DNA of 11,869 nt from JAVXNW01 sp036645575 (GCA_036645575.1 JAVXNW010000079.1:1-11869), one strand, 5' to 3'. Positions 1-7,198 are shown, counted from the stretch's first letter. Numbers and translations are program-made. The notes: generated from the letters alone by a model not told the origin.

Positions 1-70
1 GGCGTACAGCTCGAGGGGATAGTGTGAAAGGGGGCGAGCAGCCCACCTTTCGCGTTCAATCACCGCGTGA

Positions 71-102
71 GCGCAGCACGGCACCGCAGTGCCGCGCTCC
101 GC
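71..102 (-). other. Stem-loop directly after the LCP stop codon
   Basis: An imperfect inverted repeat begins immediately beyond the LCP stop codon (complement of 103-105). Its core is CGGCAC (79-84) and GTGCCG (89-94) around a four-base loop, extended outward by two further three-pair blocks (75-77 with 96-98, and 71-73 with 100-102) with single mismatches between them. It could end or protect the 3' end of the LCP mRNA. No T-run follows it on the minus strand, so it is not a typical intrinsic terminator. The 70 bases to its left hold nothing else I can support. Confidence 0.35.
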
Positions 103-1017
103 TCATCCGTAGATGAAGGCGCGCAGTTGGCGCTTGTTTTGCTCGAAATCGGGGCGGATCGACCAGACGCCGTCCTGATTGCCGCTCTGGTAGGTGCCCT
201 CGACCGGCACGCGGAACTGCTCGATCTCCTTTGCGCCCAGCAGCACCTTAATGCCCAGCGCGCTTAAGCCCGCCGCGTTCATGTTGGTCTCAATCGCGCC
301 CAGCACCGCCTTGCCCGTCCCGATCAGCGTCAGCGGATTGCGCACCGCGCGCATCTCCGCCAGCGCCGCCTCCATGACCTTGCGCTGGCGGCTCGTGCGC
401 ATGAAATCCGAATCGATCTTGCGGATGCGCGCGTACCTGAGCGCCTGTATGCCGTCAAGGTGAATGTCCTTGCCGTAATCGGCCAGCTTGTGCCCCTTTT
501 TCTTGTTCATCGCCTGCATTTCCGCCCGGCTGACGTCCAGCGTCACGCCGCCGACCGCGTCAATCACCTGCGCAAAGCCCGCGAAATCAATCACCACATA
601 GTCGCGAATGTTGAGGCCAAAGTACCGGTTCACCACGTCCACCGCCCCGGACGCCCCGCCAAAGGCGTAGGCCGCGTTGATCTTCTGCCACCCGTGCCCC
701 TCCACCTCAACCAGCGTATCGCGCATGATGCTGGTCAGCTTGACCTGCCCGGTGAGCGATATGGACGCCACCATCATCGTGTCCGTGCGCGACGCGCCGC
801 TTCTCAATTCATCCGCCCCCAGCAAAAGCACATGGGTCCAGTTCGCCGGAAGCCCGCCCGGCTTGAGCGAATCCACAAAGGCGCCAACCGACCCCGTCGC
901 CGCAACGCTCACCACCAGATACACGCACACCAATACAAGGGCCAACTTCACCAGCCGCCCGAGGCACCCGCTTCGCCTTCTGCTTCGCTTCTTTGGTTTG
1001 TTCGGTTCATAAAACAT
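103..1017 (-). CDS. LytR-CpsA-Psr (LCP) family cell-wall glycopolymer transferase
   Basis: LCP proteins are membrane-anchored extracellular enzymes that move polyprenyl-linked glycopolymers (teichoic acids, capsule and similar) onto peptidoglycan. This 304-residue protein has a short, very basic cytoplasmic tail (residues 8-15), one transmembrane segment (about 22-42) and then the LCP domain. The family signatures are present: LLLGAD at 64-69, SRTDT at 76-80 (Arg77, Asp79), the MRDT segment at 98-101, a KINAAYAFGG motif at 112-121, the VIDAVGGV strand at 151-158, and the Arg-rich active-site block at 194-212 including Arg197, Arg199, Arg207 and RQR 210-212. The length is normal for a minimal LCP protein. 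The start is set by the basic tail, and there is no other in-frame ATG before the domain. The gene is divergent from the sugar cluster and shows no functional link to it. The specific glycopolymer cannot be told. Confidence 0.93.
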   Translation of the reverse strand: MFYEPNKPKKRSRRRSGCLGRLVKLALVLVCVYLVVSVAATGSVGAFVDSLKPGGLPANWTHVLLLGADELRSGASRTDTMMVASISLTGQVKLTSIMRDTLVEVEGHGWQKINAAYAFGGASGAVDVVNRYFGLNIRDYVVIDFAGFAQVIDAVGGVTLDVSRAEMQAMNKKKGHKLADYGKDIHLDGIQALRYARIRKIDSDFMRTSRQRKVMEAALAEMRAVRNPLTLIGTGKAVLGAIETNMNAAGLSALGIKVLLGAKEIEQFRVPVEGTYQSGNQDGVWSIRPDFEQNKRQLRAFIYG

Positions 1018-1025
1018 ACGCCCGC

Positions 1026-1054
1026 ATTATAGCACAATTCGCACTCATTGGAAA
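1026..1054 (-). promoter_or_regulatory. Extended -10 promoter of the LCP gene
   Basis: On the minus strand a perfect TATAAT lies at 1031-1026, preceded by TGC so that it forms an extended -10 element. A TTTCCA hexamer (4 of 6 matches to TTGACA) lies 17 bases upstream at 1054-1049. The expected transcription start is about 1017-1019, which is at or within two bases of the LCP ATG (1017-1015), and no Shine-Dalgarno sequence precedes that ATG. This suggests leaderless or near-leaderless translation. Confidence 0.75.
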
Positions 1055-1070
1055 GTCTCCGCGCGCGCCT

Positions 1071-1109
1071 TCCCCTCAAATAAGTTTTTAGCTGCCCTCA
1101 AATCAATTT
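1071..1109. repeat. Two 17-bp direct repeats in the divergent promoter region
   Basis: Positions 1071-1087 and 1093-1109 match at 14 of 17 bases, sharing the core CCCTCAAAT and a TTT end. The copies are 22 bp apart start to start, about two helical turns, so a protein bound to both would sit on one face of the DNA. They lie 17 bp upstream of the LCP -35 hexamer and 35 bp upstream of the cluster -35 hexamer. A regulator-binding site is a reasonable inference, but nothing identifies the protein. Confidence 0.45.
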
Positions 1110-1144
1110 ATCTGGGAAATATGCCCTTAACTTGCGATTCCTTA

Positions 1145-1173
1145 TTGACAGCGTTCGCCATGCGTGTTATAAT
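1145..1173 (+). promoter_or_regulatory. Perfect-consensus promoter for the sugar cluster
   Basis: TTGACA at 1145-1150 and TATAAT at 1168-1173 are both perfect and separated by the optimal 17 bases. A TG one base before the -10 adds an extended -10 element. Transcription should begin near 1180, giving a leader of about 65 bases to the preferred ATPase start. A promoter this strong in front of a catabolic cluster implies that expression is held down by a repressor, most simply the ROK protein encoded within the cluster. Confidence 0.9.
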
Positions 1174-1186
1174 AAAGATTAGATTT

Positions 1187-1199
1187 TAAAAGCCTTTTA
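1187..1199. promoter_or_regulatory. Candidate operator palindrome just after the start site
   Basis: A perfect palindrome, TAAAAG-C-CTTTTA, spans 1187-1199, about 8-20 bases downstream of the predicted transcription start. The position is ideal for a repressor that blocks polymerase, and ROK-family repressors commonly bind A/T-rich inverted repeats. Only one copy was noticed and the element is short, so this is a candidate only. Confidence 0.35.
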
Positions 1200-1245
1200 C
1201 TAACTCCAAATGGGCGGCCTCAGCCGTCGGGAAGCGCAGGTGCAC

Positions 1246-2778
1246 ATGGAAAAATTTGAGGGCGAGTACATCGTAGAGATGTCGGGGATCACCAAGGAAT
1301 TTCCCGGCGTCAAGGCGCTATCAGACGTCAATTTCAACCTGAAGAGCGGCGAGGTCATGGCGCTTCTGGGCGAAAATGGCGCGGGCAAATCGACACTCAT
1401 GAAGATATTGTCCGGCGTCTACCAGAAGGACGCGGGCACGATCAAGGTATTTGGCGAGACGCTGGACGCCATCACCCCCAAGAAGGCGCAGGAGTTGGGC
1501 ATTGCGATCATCCATCAGGAGCTGAACATGTGTCAGCACCTGTCGGTCGCGGAGAACATCTTTCTGGGTCGGGAGAAGGTGGGCGCGCTGCGCCGCCTGT
1601 CCCAGCGCGAGATGAACAAGGCCGCGGGCGATATTTTAGACAACCTGCGCATCGACCTTTCGCCCACGACCATTGTGGGCAATTTGCAGGTCAGCAAGCA
1701 GCAGATGGTGGAAATTGCCAAGGCGCTTTCGACCAACGCGCGGGTGCTGATCATGGACGAGCCGACCAGCGCGCTGACGGCCAACGAGATCGAGGAATTG
1801 TTCCGCATCATCCGCCAGCTCCGGGACGAGGGGCGCGGCATCGTCTACATCTCGCACCGCCTAGAAGAGCTTCAGCACATCGTGGACCGCGTGACCATCT
1901 TGCGCGACGGCCAATATGTGAAGGACATGAACTTTCAGGATGTCACGCTGGGCGAGATCATCTCCTACATGGTGGGCCGGGACATCAAGGAAAAATTCCC
2001 GCGCGTCACCTGCCCGGTGGGCGAGAAGATCTTTGAGGTCAAGCACCTAAACGCCGGGCGCATGGTGCGCGACGTCTCGCTAGACCTTCATAAGGGCGAG
2101 ATCGTCGGCATTGCGGGGCTCATGGGCGCGGGGCGCACCGAGACCACGCGCGCCATCTTCGGCATCGACAAAAAGGAGTCGGGCGAGATCCTGCTGGGGG
2201 ATAAGCCGCTTACGATCAACAAGCCCGGCGACGCGATCAAGGCGGGCGTGGTGCTGGTGCCCGAGGACAGAAAGCGCGACGGATTGTGCACGAAGCTTTC
2301 GATTCGCGACAATGTGGCGCTGCCGAATTTGGACATCGTGTGCGGCGCGCTGACCACGGTCAACAAGAAAAAAGTCAACCAAATGACCGACGAAGCGGTC
2401 AAGAACTTGCAGATCAAGTTGCCCAATACGCTGATTAACGCGGGCAGCCTGTCGGGCGGCAACCAGCAAAAGGTGGTCGTGGGCAAGTGGCTGGCGCGGG
2501 ATTCACGGGTGGTCATATTTGACGAGCCGACGCGCGGCATCGACGTAGCCGCGAAGGTCGAGATCTACCACCTGATGAACGAGCTCAAGGAAAAGGGCAT
2601 CGGCGTCCTGTTCGTATCCAGCGAAATGCCCGAGATTCTGGGCATCTCAGATCGCATCATCGTCATGTGCGACGGGCGCGTGACCGGCGAACTCGATGTA
2701 AAGGAAGCCACGCAGGAGAAAATTCTGGAGCTGGCGACCCGGTTTGAAACCAAAATTCCGGCCAAGGCACAGGCCTGA
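1246..2778 (+). CDS. Sugar ABC transporter ATPase, RbsA/MglA/XylG type (two ATPase domains)
   Basis: This is the energy-coupling subunit of a carbohydrate importer, with two ABC domains in one chain. Numbered from the ATG at 1246 (510 residues; RbsA is about 500), domain one has Walker A GENGAGKST (42-50) and Walker B with VLIMDEPTSAL (167-177). Its signature loop is degenerate (LQVSKQQ, about 147-153). Domain two has the degenerate Walker A GLMGAGRTE (291-299), an intact LSGGNQQ signature (402-408) and VVIFDEPTRGID (422-433). This asymmetry is normal for the family. An in-frame ATG at 1210 would add 12 residues, but it has no ribosome site. The 1246 start has only a weak AGG five bases upstream and matches the usual family N-terminus. 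The gene is first in the cluster, downstream of the consensus promoter and 29 bases before the permease. The sugar class (ribose, galactose, xylose or other) cannot be assigned. Confidence 0.95.
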   Translation: MEKFEGEYIVEMSGITKEFPGVKALSDVNFNLKSGEVMALLGENGAGKSTLMKILSGVYQKDAGTIKVFGETLDAITPKKAQELGIAIIHQELNMCQHLSVAENIFLGREKVGALRRLSQREMNKAAGDILDNLRIDLSPTTIVGNLQVSKQQMVEIAKALSTNARVLIMDEPTSALTANEIEELFRIIRQLRDEGRGIVYISHRLEELQHIVDRVTILRDGQYVKDMNFQDVTLGEIISYMVGRDIKEKFPRVTCPVGEKIFEVKHLNAGRMVRDVSLDLHKGEIVGIAGLMGAGRTETTRAIFGIDKKESGEILLGDKPLTINKPGDAIKAGVVLVPEDRKRDGLCTKLSIRDNVALPNLDIVCGALTTVNKKKVNQMTDEAVKNLQIKLPNTLINAGSLSGGNQQKVVVGKWLARDSRVVIFDEPTRGIDVAAKVEIYHLMNELKEKGIGVLFVSSEMPEILGISDRIIVMCDGRVTGELDVKEATQEKILELATRFETKIPAKAQA

Positions 2779-2807
2779 CGCGCAAGTCGAAAGGAGCTTG
2801 ATTCACC

Positions 2808-3806
2808 ATGGAAAAAAAGCAGGGCATCTTCAAGCGGGTATTCGCCGTCCGGGGCATGGGACAGGTACTTACAGTCACTTGCGGCTTGGTCGCGCTGTGC
2901 GCGGTATTTGGCGCCATCAACCCCAACTTCCTGGGCAGCCGCAACGTGGCCAACCTGTTGCGCCAGCTCGCGCCCTTCCTGATCGTCGGCATCGGCCAGA
3001 GCTTCGTGCTGATCACCGGCAACATCGACCTTTCGATCGGCTCGGTGCTCGGCATGAGCTGCATGATGTCGGCCACCCTCATGTGCAACGGCGTGCACCC
3101 GGTATTGGCCTGCCTGATCACGATGGTCGCCTGCATCGCAACCGGCATCCTGAACGGCCTGTTGGTCGCGGGCTGCAAGCTGCCCCCGTTCATCGCGACG
3201 CTGGGCACCATGTCGGTCGCGCGCGGCATCGCACAGATGGTCAACAACAACATGAACACCAACTCAATCGGCGATTTTGCCAAGCCGTTCCGCGATTTCT
3301 TCTACTATGAGAAGTTCCTTGGCATCTACACCACCTTCTGGGTGGCGATCGTGGTCTGGCTGATCTTTAACTTCATCCTGAGCCAGACGCGCACCGGTCG
3401 GCACCTGTACGCGATCGGCTCCAACATCGAGGCGGCGAAGCTGTCCGGCGTGAGCGTGCTGCTCACCACCACCAAGGCGTATCTGGTCAGCGCGTGCTGC
3501 GCGGGCCTGGTCGGGCTCATCCAGTGCGCGACCACCGGCACCGGCACCATGGACGCGGGGCTGAGCTACGAGATGTACGCGGTCGCGGCGTCGGTCATCG
3601 GCGGCGTATCCACGCTCGGCGGGCAGGGCATTTTGCTGGGCACGGTCGTGGGCGCGGGCGTGTGGAGCGTGCTGAGCAACGGCCTTCAGTTGGCGGGCGT
3701 TCAGGTCGGCCCGCGCAACATCGTCATCGGCACCATCGTCGTGGGCTCGGTCTTGGTGGACGTGATCGCGCGCAGCGGTCGATTCTCCCGCAAGTCCAAG
3801 TCCTAA
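2808..3806 (+). CDS. Sugar ABC transporter permease, RbsC type
   Basis: This is the membrane subunit of the importer. In this class one gene usually suffices because the permease works as a homodimer with the double ATPase. The 332 residues are almost wholly hydrophobic with roughly eight to ten membrane segments. They carry family marks: the NIDLSIGS motif near residue 72 (GIDLSVGS in relatives), LPPFIATLGTM near 125, the cytoplasmic RTGRHLYAIGSNIEAAKLSGV region near 197-217 that contacts the ATPase, and the AASVIGGVSTLGGQG region near 260. The basic ends at both termini (EKKQ at the start, SRKSKS at the end) suggest cytoplasmic tails. AAGGAG at 2791-2796 precedes the ATG by 11 bases. Co-transcribed with the ATPase. 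Confidence 0.95.
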   Translation: MEKKQGIFKRVFAVRGMGQVLTVTCGLVALCAVFGAINPNFLGSRNVANLLRQLAPFLIVGIGQSFVLITGNIDLSIGSVLGMSCMMSATLMCNGVHPVLACLITMVACIATGILNGLLVAGCKLPPFIATLGTMSVARGIAQMVNNNMNTNSIGDFAKPFRDFFYYEKFLGIYTTFWVAIVVWLIFNFILSQTRTGRHLYAIGSNIEAAKLSGVSVLLTTTKAYLVSACCAGLVGLIQCATTGTGTMDAGLSYEMYAVAASVIGGVSTLGGQGILLGTVVGAGVWSVLSNGLQLAGVQVGPRNIVIGTIVVGSVLVDVIARSGRFSRKSKS

Positions 3807-3825
3807 ATCACCCCTTCTCTCCGGT

Positions 3826-3845
3826 TTGAAGCGCTTGCGCTTTAA
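3826..3845 (+). other. Small hairpin ahead of the binding-protein gene
   Basis: TTGAAGCG (3826-3833) and CGCTTTAA (3838-3845) form an eight-pair stem, one pair being G-U, with a four-base loop. It lies between the permease stop and the strong ribosome site of the binding-protein gene. No T-run follows. It could be an mRNA-processing or stability element that lets the binding protein be made in excess, which is common for ABC importers. Confidence 0.35.
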
Positions 3846-3873
3846 ATAATTAATGATTAGGAGGCACCCTGTT

Positions 3874-4794
3874 ATGAAGAAACTGTTTGCCGTCGTCCTT
3901 TGCCTGGTTCTGGCGTTTTCCTGCACCGCGGCGCTCGCGGAGAGCCACAAGGTTTACCTGATCACGATGGACCTGTTCGACGCGCACTGGGTCTCGGTTG
4001 ACGAAGGCTGCAAGGCCGCCGTGGAAGAGCTGAAGGCCGCCGGCACCGAAATCGACTACGTATGGAACGCCCCCACGCAGGGCAAAGACGACGCCGCGCA
4101 GATCGAGTGCATCAACAACGCGTATGCCGACAATGCGGAAGTCATCCTGCTGGCCTCAAACGGCCCGGACACCCAGGTCGCCACGCTCGAAGAGCTGAAC
4201 CGCGAAGGCGTCAAGATCATCTACGTTGACTCCCCCGCGAACTTCACCGGCGCGCTGCAGACCCTGGCCACCAACAACAAAAACGCCGGCGTCACCGCGG
4301 GCGAGCAGATGCTTGCCGCGCTGACCGCCAAGGGCATCACCGAAGGCAAGATCGGCATTGTGAACGTCAACGCCGCGACCGCCTCCACCGCGCAGCGCGA
4401 AGAGGGCTTCCGTGAAGCGTTCGCCGCCGCCAAGTTCGAAATCATGGAGACCCAGTACAGCCAGGGCGACGCCACGCTCTCTCAGGAAATCGCCAACAAC
4501 TTCATCACCGAAGGCGTTGTGGGCATTTTCGGCGCCAATGAAGGCTGCACCGTCGGAACCGGCAACGCCATCGCCGCCAACGGCAACGCCATCGTGGGCG
4601 TGGGCTTTGACAAATCCGACGCGATCCTGAACCTGGTCAAGGACGGCTCGATCCTGTGCACCATGGCTCAGAACCCCTACGTCATGGGCTATGAAGGCAT
4701 GAAGACCGCCGCCGCCGCCATTGCTGGCGAAACCGCGTTCGAAAATGTCGATACCGGCGTTTCCGTGCTCGACGCTGCGGCACTGGCGAAGTAA
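3874..4794 (+). CDS. Secreted sugar-binding protein of the ABC importer, RbsB type
   Basis: This is the extracytoplasmic receptor that captures the substrate for the permease. From the ATG at 3874 (306 residues) it has a signal peptide with a KK start, a hydrophobic core at 4-20 and a likely signal peptidase I site after ALA (residue 22). Cys17 lies in LAFSC, which is a poor lipobox. The mature part has the two-lobed type I binding-protein pattern: KVYLITMDLFDAHW with aromatic residues suited to sugar stacking near the start, the IECINNAYADNAEVILLAS region, a hinge near IIYVDSP, and VGVGFDKSDAI in the second lobe. The in-frame ATG at 3853 is rejected because AGGAGG at 3859-3864 sits within that extension, nine bases before 3874. 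The gene lies directly after its permease. The ligand is unknown; ribose, galactose or xylose classes are possible. Confidence 0.93.
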   Translation: MKKLFAVVLCLVLAFSCTAALAESHKVYLITMDLFDAHWVSVDEGCKAAVEELKAAGTEIDYVWNAPTQGKDDAAQIECINNAYADNAEVILLASNGPDTQVATLEELNREGVKIIYVDSPANFTGALQTLATNNKNAGVTAGEQMLAALTAKGITEGKIGIVNVNAATASTAQREEGFREAFAAAKFEIMETQYSQGDATLSQEIANNFITEGVVGIFGANEGCTVGTGNAIAANGNAIVGVGFDKSDAILNLVKDGSILCTMAQNPYVMGYEGMKTAAAAIAGETAFENVDTGVSVLDAAALAK

Positions 4795-4820
4795 GGTTCC
4801 CCACAGCATCATCCTCTTAT

Positions 4821-4845
4821 CGGGCGGCCAACAATTGGCCGCCCG
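4821..4845 (+). other. Perfect 11-bp stem-loop between binding protein and repressor genes
   Basis: CGGGCGGCCAA (4821-4831) and TTGGCCGCCCG (4835-4845) pair perfectly around a three-base loop, 26 bases after the binding-protein stop. There is no T-run after it, so it is not a standard intrinsic terminator. By analogy with hairpins that follow other binding-protein genes, it may block 3' exonuclease and raise binding-protein mRNA relative to the downstream regulator and enzymes, or cause partial termination. Confidence 0.6.
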
Positions 4846-4903
4846 AGCTATGACCGGAAGTCGTTAACTCAAAGCAAAAACAATCCTTGCGGGAGGTGTG
4901 CGG

Positions 4904-6124
4904 ATGGCGACGGAGTACGGGCGCAATGCCCATGACGTAAAGATCAAAAACCGATGTCTGGTGCTGCGCACCATTGCGCTTCGACCGATGATCTCGCGCA
5001 GCGAGATCGCCAAGGCGACCGGGCTCAGCAAGATGTCGATGACCAACATCATCGGCGAACTCATGCAGATGGGCCTTGTCAGCGAGCCAAGTCAAGGGCG
5101 CGAGGAGATTGGCGCCATGGGGCGCAGGCCCGGATACTTGGATCTGGCGGCGCACGCCCCCTGCGTGATCGGCGTATTTGTCGGGCGCAGCCGGGTCGAA
5201 GTGTCGCTTGCCGACCTGCGCGCGCGCATATTCCGCTCGGAAATCATCGAGCTCTCCAGTGGCGTCACGGCGGAAAAGCTGCTTGCGTCGATCGTTTGCG
5301 CCATTCAGGCGCTCGAGCGCGGAACCGATCGGCGCATTCTGGGCGTGGGCGTCGCCGCGATTGGCCCGGTAGACATCGGGCGCGGCATCATCCTGCGCCC
5401 CGCCAATTTTCACGGCTTGCACGACATTCCGATCGTCGCCCACCTCGTGGAGGCGACCGGCTACCCGACATTCCTCGCGCCCGACAGCCTCGCGGGCGCG
5501 CTGGCGGAAAAATTATATGGAACCGGCGAGGCGCCGGCCAACTTCCTGTTTTTGCTCATCTGGGACGGCATCGGCTGCGGCATCATCGTGGATCACAAGC
5601 CCTACACCGGCCAGCACGGCTTGGCGGGTGAAATGGGGCATACCTCCATCGCCTACGACGGCCCGATGTGCACCTGCGGATCCCGTGGCTGCCTTGAGCT
5701 GTACGCCAATGTCCAGCGGATGATCGCCCAAGTCGAGGCGTGGATCGCCTCCGGCAAGGCCACGGTGCTTTCCGGGCAGGCGCTCAATTGGTCGAGCATC
5801 CTGTCCGCCGCGCTCAAAGGCGACGCGGCGGCGCTCGCCGCCACCAATCAATACTGCGACTACCTCGCCTGCGCGCTGGTCAACTACATCAACGTCTTTG
5901 ACCCCCAGACCATCTACCTGTGCCATCAAGACGATCAGGCGACCGGGCTCTTCCTCGCGCGCTGCCTGTCTGAGCGGATCGACGGGCGCATCCTCGCGCA
6001 CGAGTGCCGAACCGTCGCGATCGTGCGCGCGACGTTTGGCGGACGCGCCACCGTGATCGGCTCGGTCGCGCTGGTGACCGGGCGGGTATTCGACGGAACG
6101 CTTCCGTTTTCCGGCAATGCGTAA
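4904..6124 (+). CDS. ROK-family transcriptional regulator (NagC/XylR type)
   Basis: The likely sugar-responsive repressor of the cluster. The 406 residues match the usual length of DNA-binding ROK proteins. A winged helix-turn-helix lies at about 18-65 (SRSEIAKATGLSKMSMTNII, then the wing GAMGRRPGYL), followed by the two-lobed ROK domain. Zinc-binding residues are intact: GEMGH (His246) and CTCGSRGC (Cys256, Cys258, Cys263). The acidic residue of the sugar site is kept as PDSLAGA (Asp194). The phosphate-loop DxGxT motif of ROK kinases is absent (GVFVGRSRVEVSLADL instead), so it should bind a sugar without phosphorylating it. GGGAGG at 4891-4896 stands seven bases before the ATG at 4904; the in-frame GTG at 4898 is too close to it. 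No separate promoter was found between the hairpin and this gene. The effector is unknown. Confidence 0.92.
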   Translation: MATEYGRNAHDVKIKNRCLVLRTIALRPMISRSEIAKATGLSKMSMTNIIGELMQMGLVSEPSQGREEIGAMGRRPGYLDLAAHAPCVIGVFVGRSRVEVSLADLRARIFRSEIIELSSGVTAEKLLASIVCAIQALERGTDRRILGVGVAAIGPVDIGRGIILRPANFHGLHDIPIVAHLVEATGYPTFLAPDSLAGALAEKLYGTGEAPANFLFLLIWDGIGCGIIVDHKPYTGQHGLAGEMGHTSIAYDGPMCTCGSRGCLELYANVQRMIAQVEAWIASGKATVLSGQALNWSSILSAALKGDAAALAATNQYCDYLACALVNYINVFDPQTIYLCHQDDQATGLFLARCLSERIDGRILAHECRTVAIVRATFGGRATVIGSVALVTGRVFDGTLPFSGNA

Positions 6125-6166
6125 GCGGTTGACCGAGTGATTTTCAAGCCATAGCGGAGGGTATTC

Positions 6167-7198
6167 ATGTTAAACGCAACGATCAGTCAGGCGCGGCTTC
6201 GCGCATTGATTCAAAAAATTCCGGATGTCCATGTGCTGGTGGTGGGCGACATTTGCCTTGACGCGTACTGGGTCGCGGACATGCGCCGATCGACGCTCTC
6301 GCGCGAGACGCCGCACCACAACCTGCCGATCTTCGAGGAAAACTACGCGCTGGGCGGCGCGGGCAACGTGGTCAAGAACCTGTGCGCGCTGGGCGCGAAG
6401 GACGTGCGCCCGGTCGCGGCGCTGGGTCGCGACTGGCGCGGCGAGATGACCGTGGGGCTGCTTGGGCAGCTTCATCTCTCGGGGGATCTGTGCCCCGCGT
6501 GCGCGGGACGGGTGACGCCCACCTATGTCAAGCCCTACCGCATGGGCTACGGCGGCGTGCGCTACGAGGACCCCCGAATCGACTTTGAAAACACGCGGCC
6601 GCTGGACGAAGCGACCGAGGAAAAGCTGATTTTATCGATCGAACAGGCCGCGCGGACGGCGGACGTGATCGCGGTGTCCGACCAGATGGCGTGCGGCACG
6701 GTGACAAAGCGCGTGCGCGACTGCCTGATCGGCCTTGCGCAATCGGGCGCGCGGGTGCTGGTGGACAGCCGAAGTAACGCGGCGCGGTTCCCTTCTTGCG
6801 TCGTCAAGCCCAACGAGCTGGAATCGGCGCGCGCGGTCGATATGTCCCCCGCCGCCGTCACGCCCGAAAATTACCTGCCGGTCGCGCGGGCGCTTCAAGC
6901 GATCACCCATCAGGCGGTGATCGTGACGCTGGGCGCAATCGGCTCCATGTGCCTGACGCTTGACGGCGAAATGGCCTTTGCCCCGGCCGTTCCCATCGCG
7001 CCGCCAGTTGACATCGTGGGCGCGGGCGACAGCTTTCTGTCCGCGTGCGCGCTGGCGCTGGGCGCCGGGGCGACGCTCCCCGAGGCGCTCGCGCTGGGCA
7101 ACTTGACTTCTGCGGTCACGGTCAAAAAAATCGGCGAAACCGGCACCGCCTCCCCGGAAGAGCTCTTGGCGCTGCACCAAGAGACCAATTTGCGCTGA
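6167..7198 (+). CDS. PfkB-family sugar kinase resembling the HldE/RfaE heptose kinase domain
   Basis: An ATP-dependent sugar or sugar-phosphate kinase of the ribokinase fold, 343 residues. The N-terminal VLVVGDICLDAYW (about 23-35; Asp28, Asp32) and GGAGNVVKNL (63-72) are substrate-side motifs. DIVGAGDSF near the C-terminus holds the anion hole and catalytic base (Asp288). The tail, with a VTVKKIGETGTASPEEL block, is the pattern seen in HldE kinase domains, where it reads like VVGKVGTATVSPEEL. HldE kinase makes heptose 1,7-bisphosphate from heptose 7-phosphate. Here there is no C-terminal nucleotidyltransferase domain and no separate one in the window, so a catabolic substrate is possible. 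GGAGGG at 6156-6161 lies five bases before the ATG, and the gene is 42 bases after the repressor. Kinase activity is a firm call; the heptose substrate is inference. Confidence 0.88.
   Translation: MLNATISQARLRALIQKIPDVHVLVVGDICLDAYWVADMRRSTLSRETPHHNLPIFEENYALGGAGNVVKNLCALGAKDVRPVAALGRDWRGEMTVGLLGQLHLSGDLCPACAGRVTPTYVKPYRMGYGGVRYEDPRIDFENTRPLDEATEEKLILSIEQAARTADVIAVSDQMACGTVTKRVRDCLIGLAQSGARVLVDSRSNAARFPSCVVKPNELESARAVDMSPAAVTPENYLPVARALQAITHQAVIVTLGAIGSMCLTLDGEMAFAPAVPIAPPVDIVGAGDSFLSACALALGAGATLPEALALGNLTSAVTVKKIGETGTASPEELLALHQETNLR

Noticed and set aside
1..70. Short open stretches at the left edge on both strands, possibly the end or start of a neighbouring gene
   Set aside because: Too short to show any protein family, codon bias or a convincing start site.
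460..1032. Plus-strand open frame opposite the LCP gene
   Set aside because: Shadow of the LCP coding frame, rich in His and Arg with no family motif, and it would run over the LCP promoter.
1180..1245. Possible riboswitch in the leader of the sugar cluster
   Set aside because: The predicted leader is only about 65 bases with one small palindrome and no conserved aptamer pattern that I recognise.
1210..1245. Upstream ATG at 1210 as the ATPase start
   Set aside because: No ribosome site precedes it and the added 12 residues do not resemble the N-terminus of RbsA-type ATPases. The ATG at 1246 gives the usual family start.
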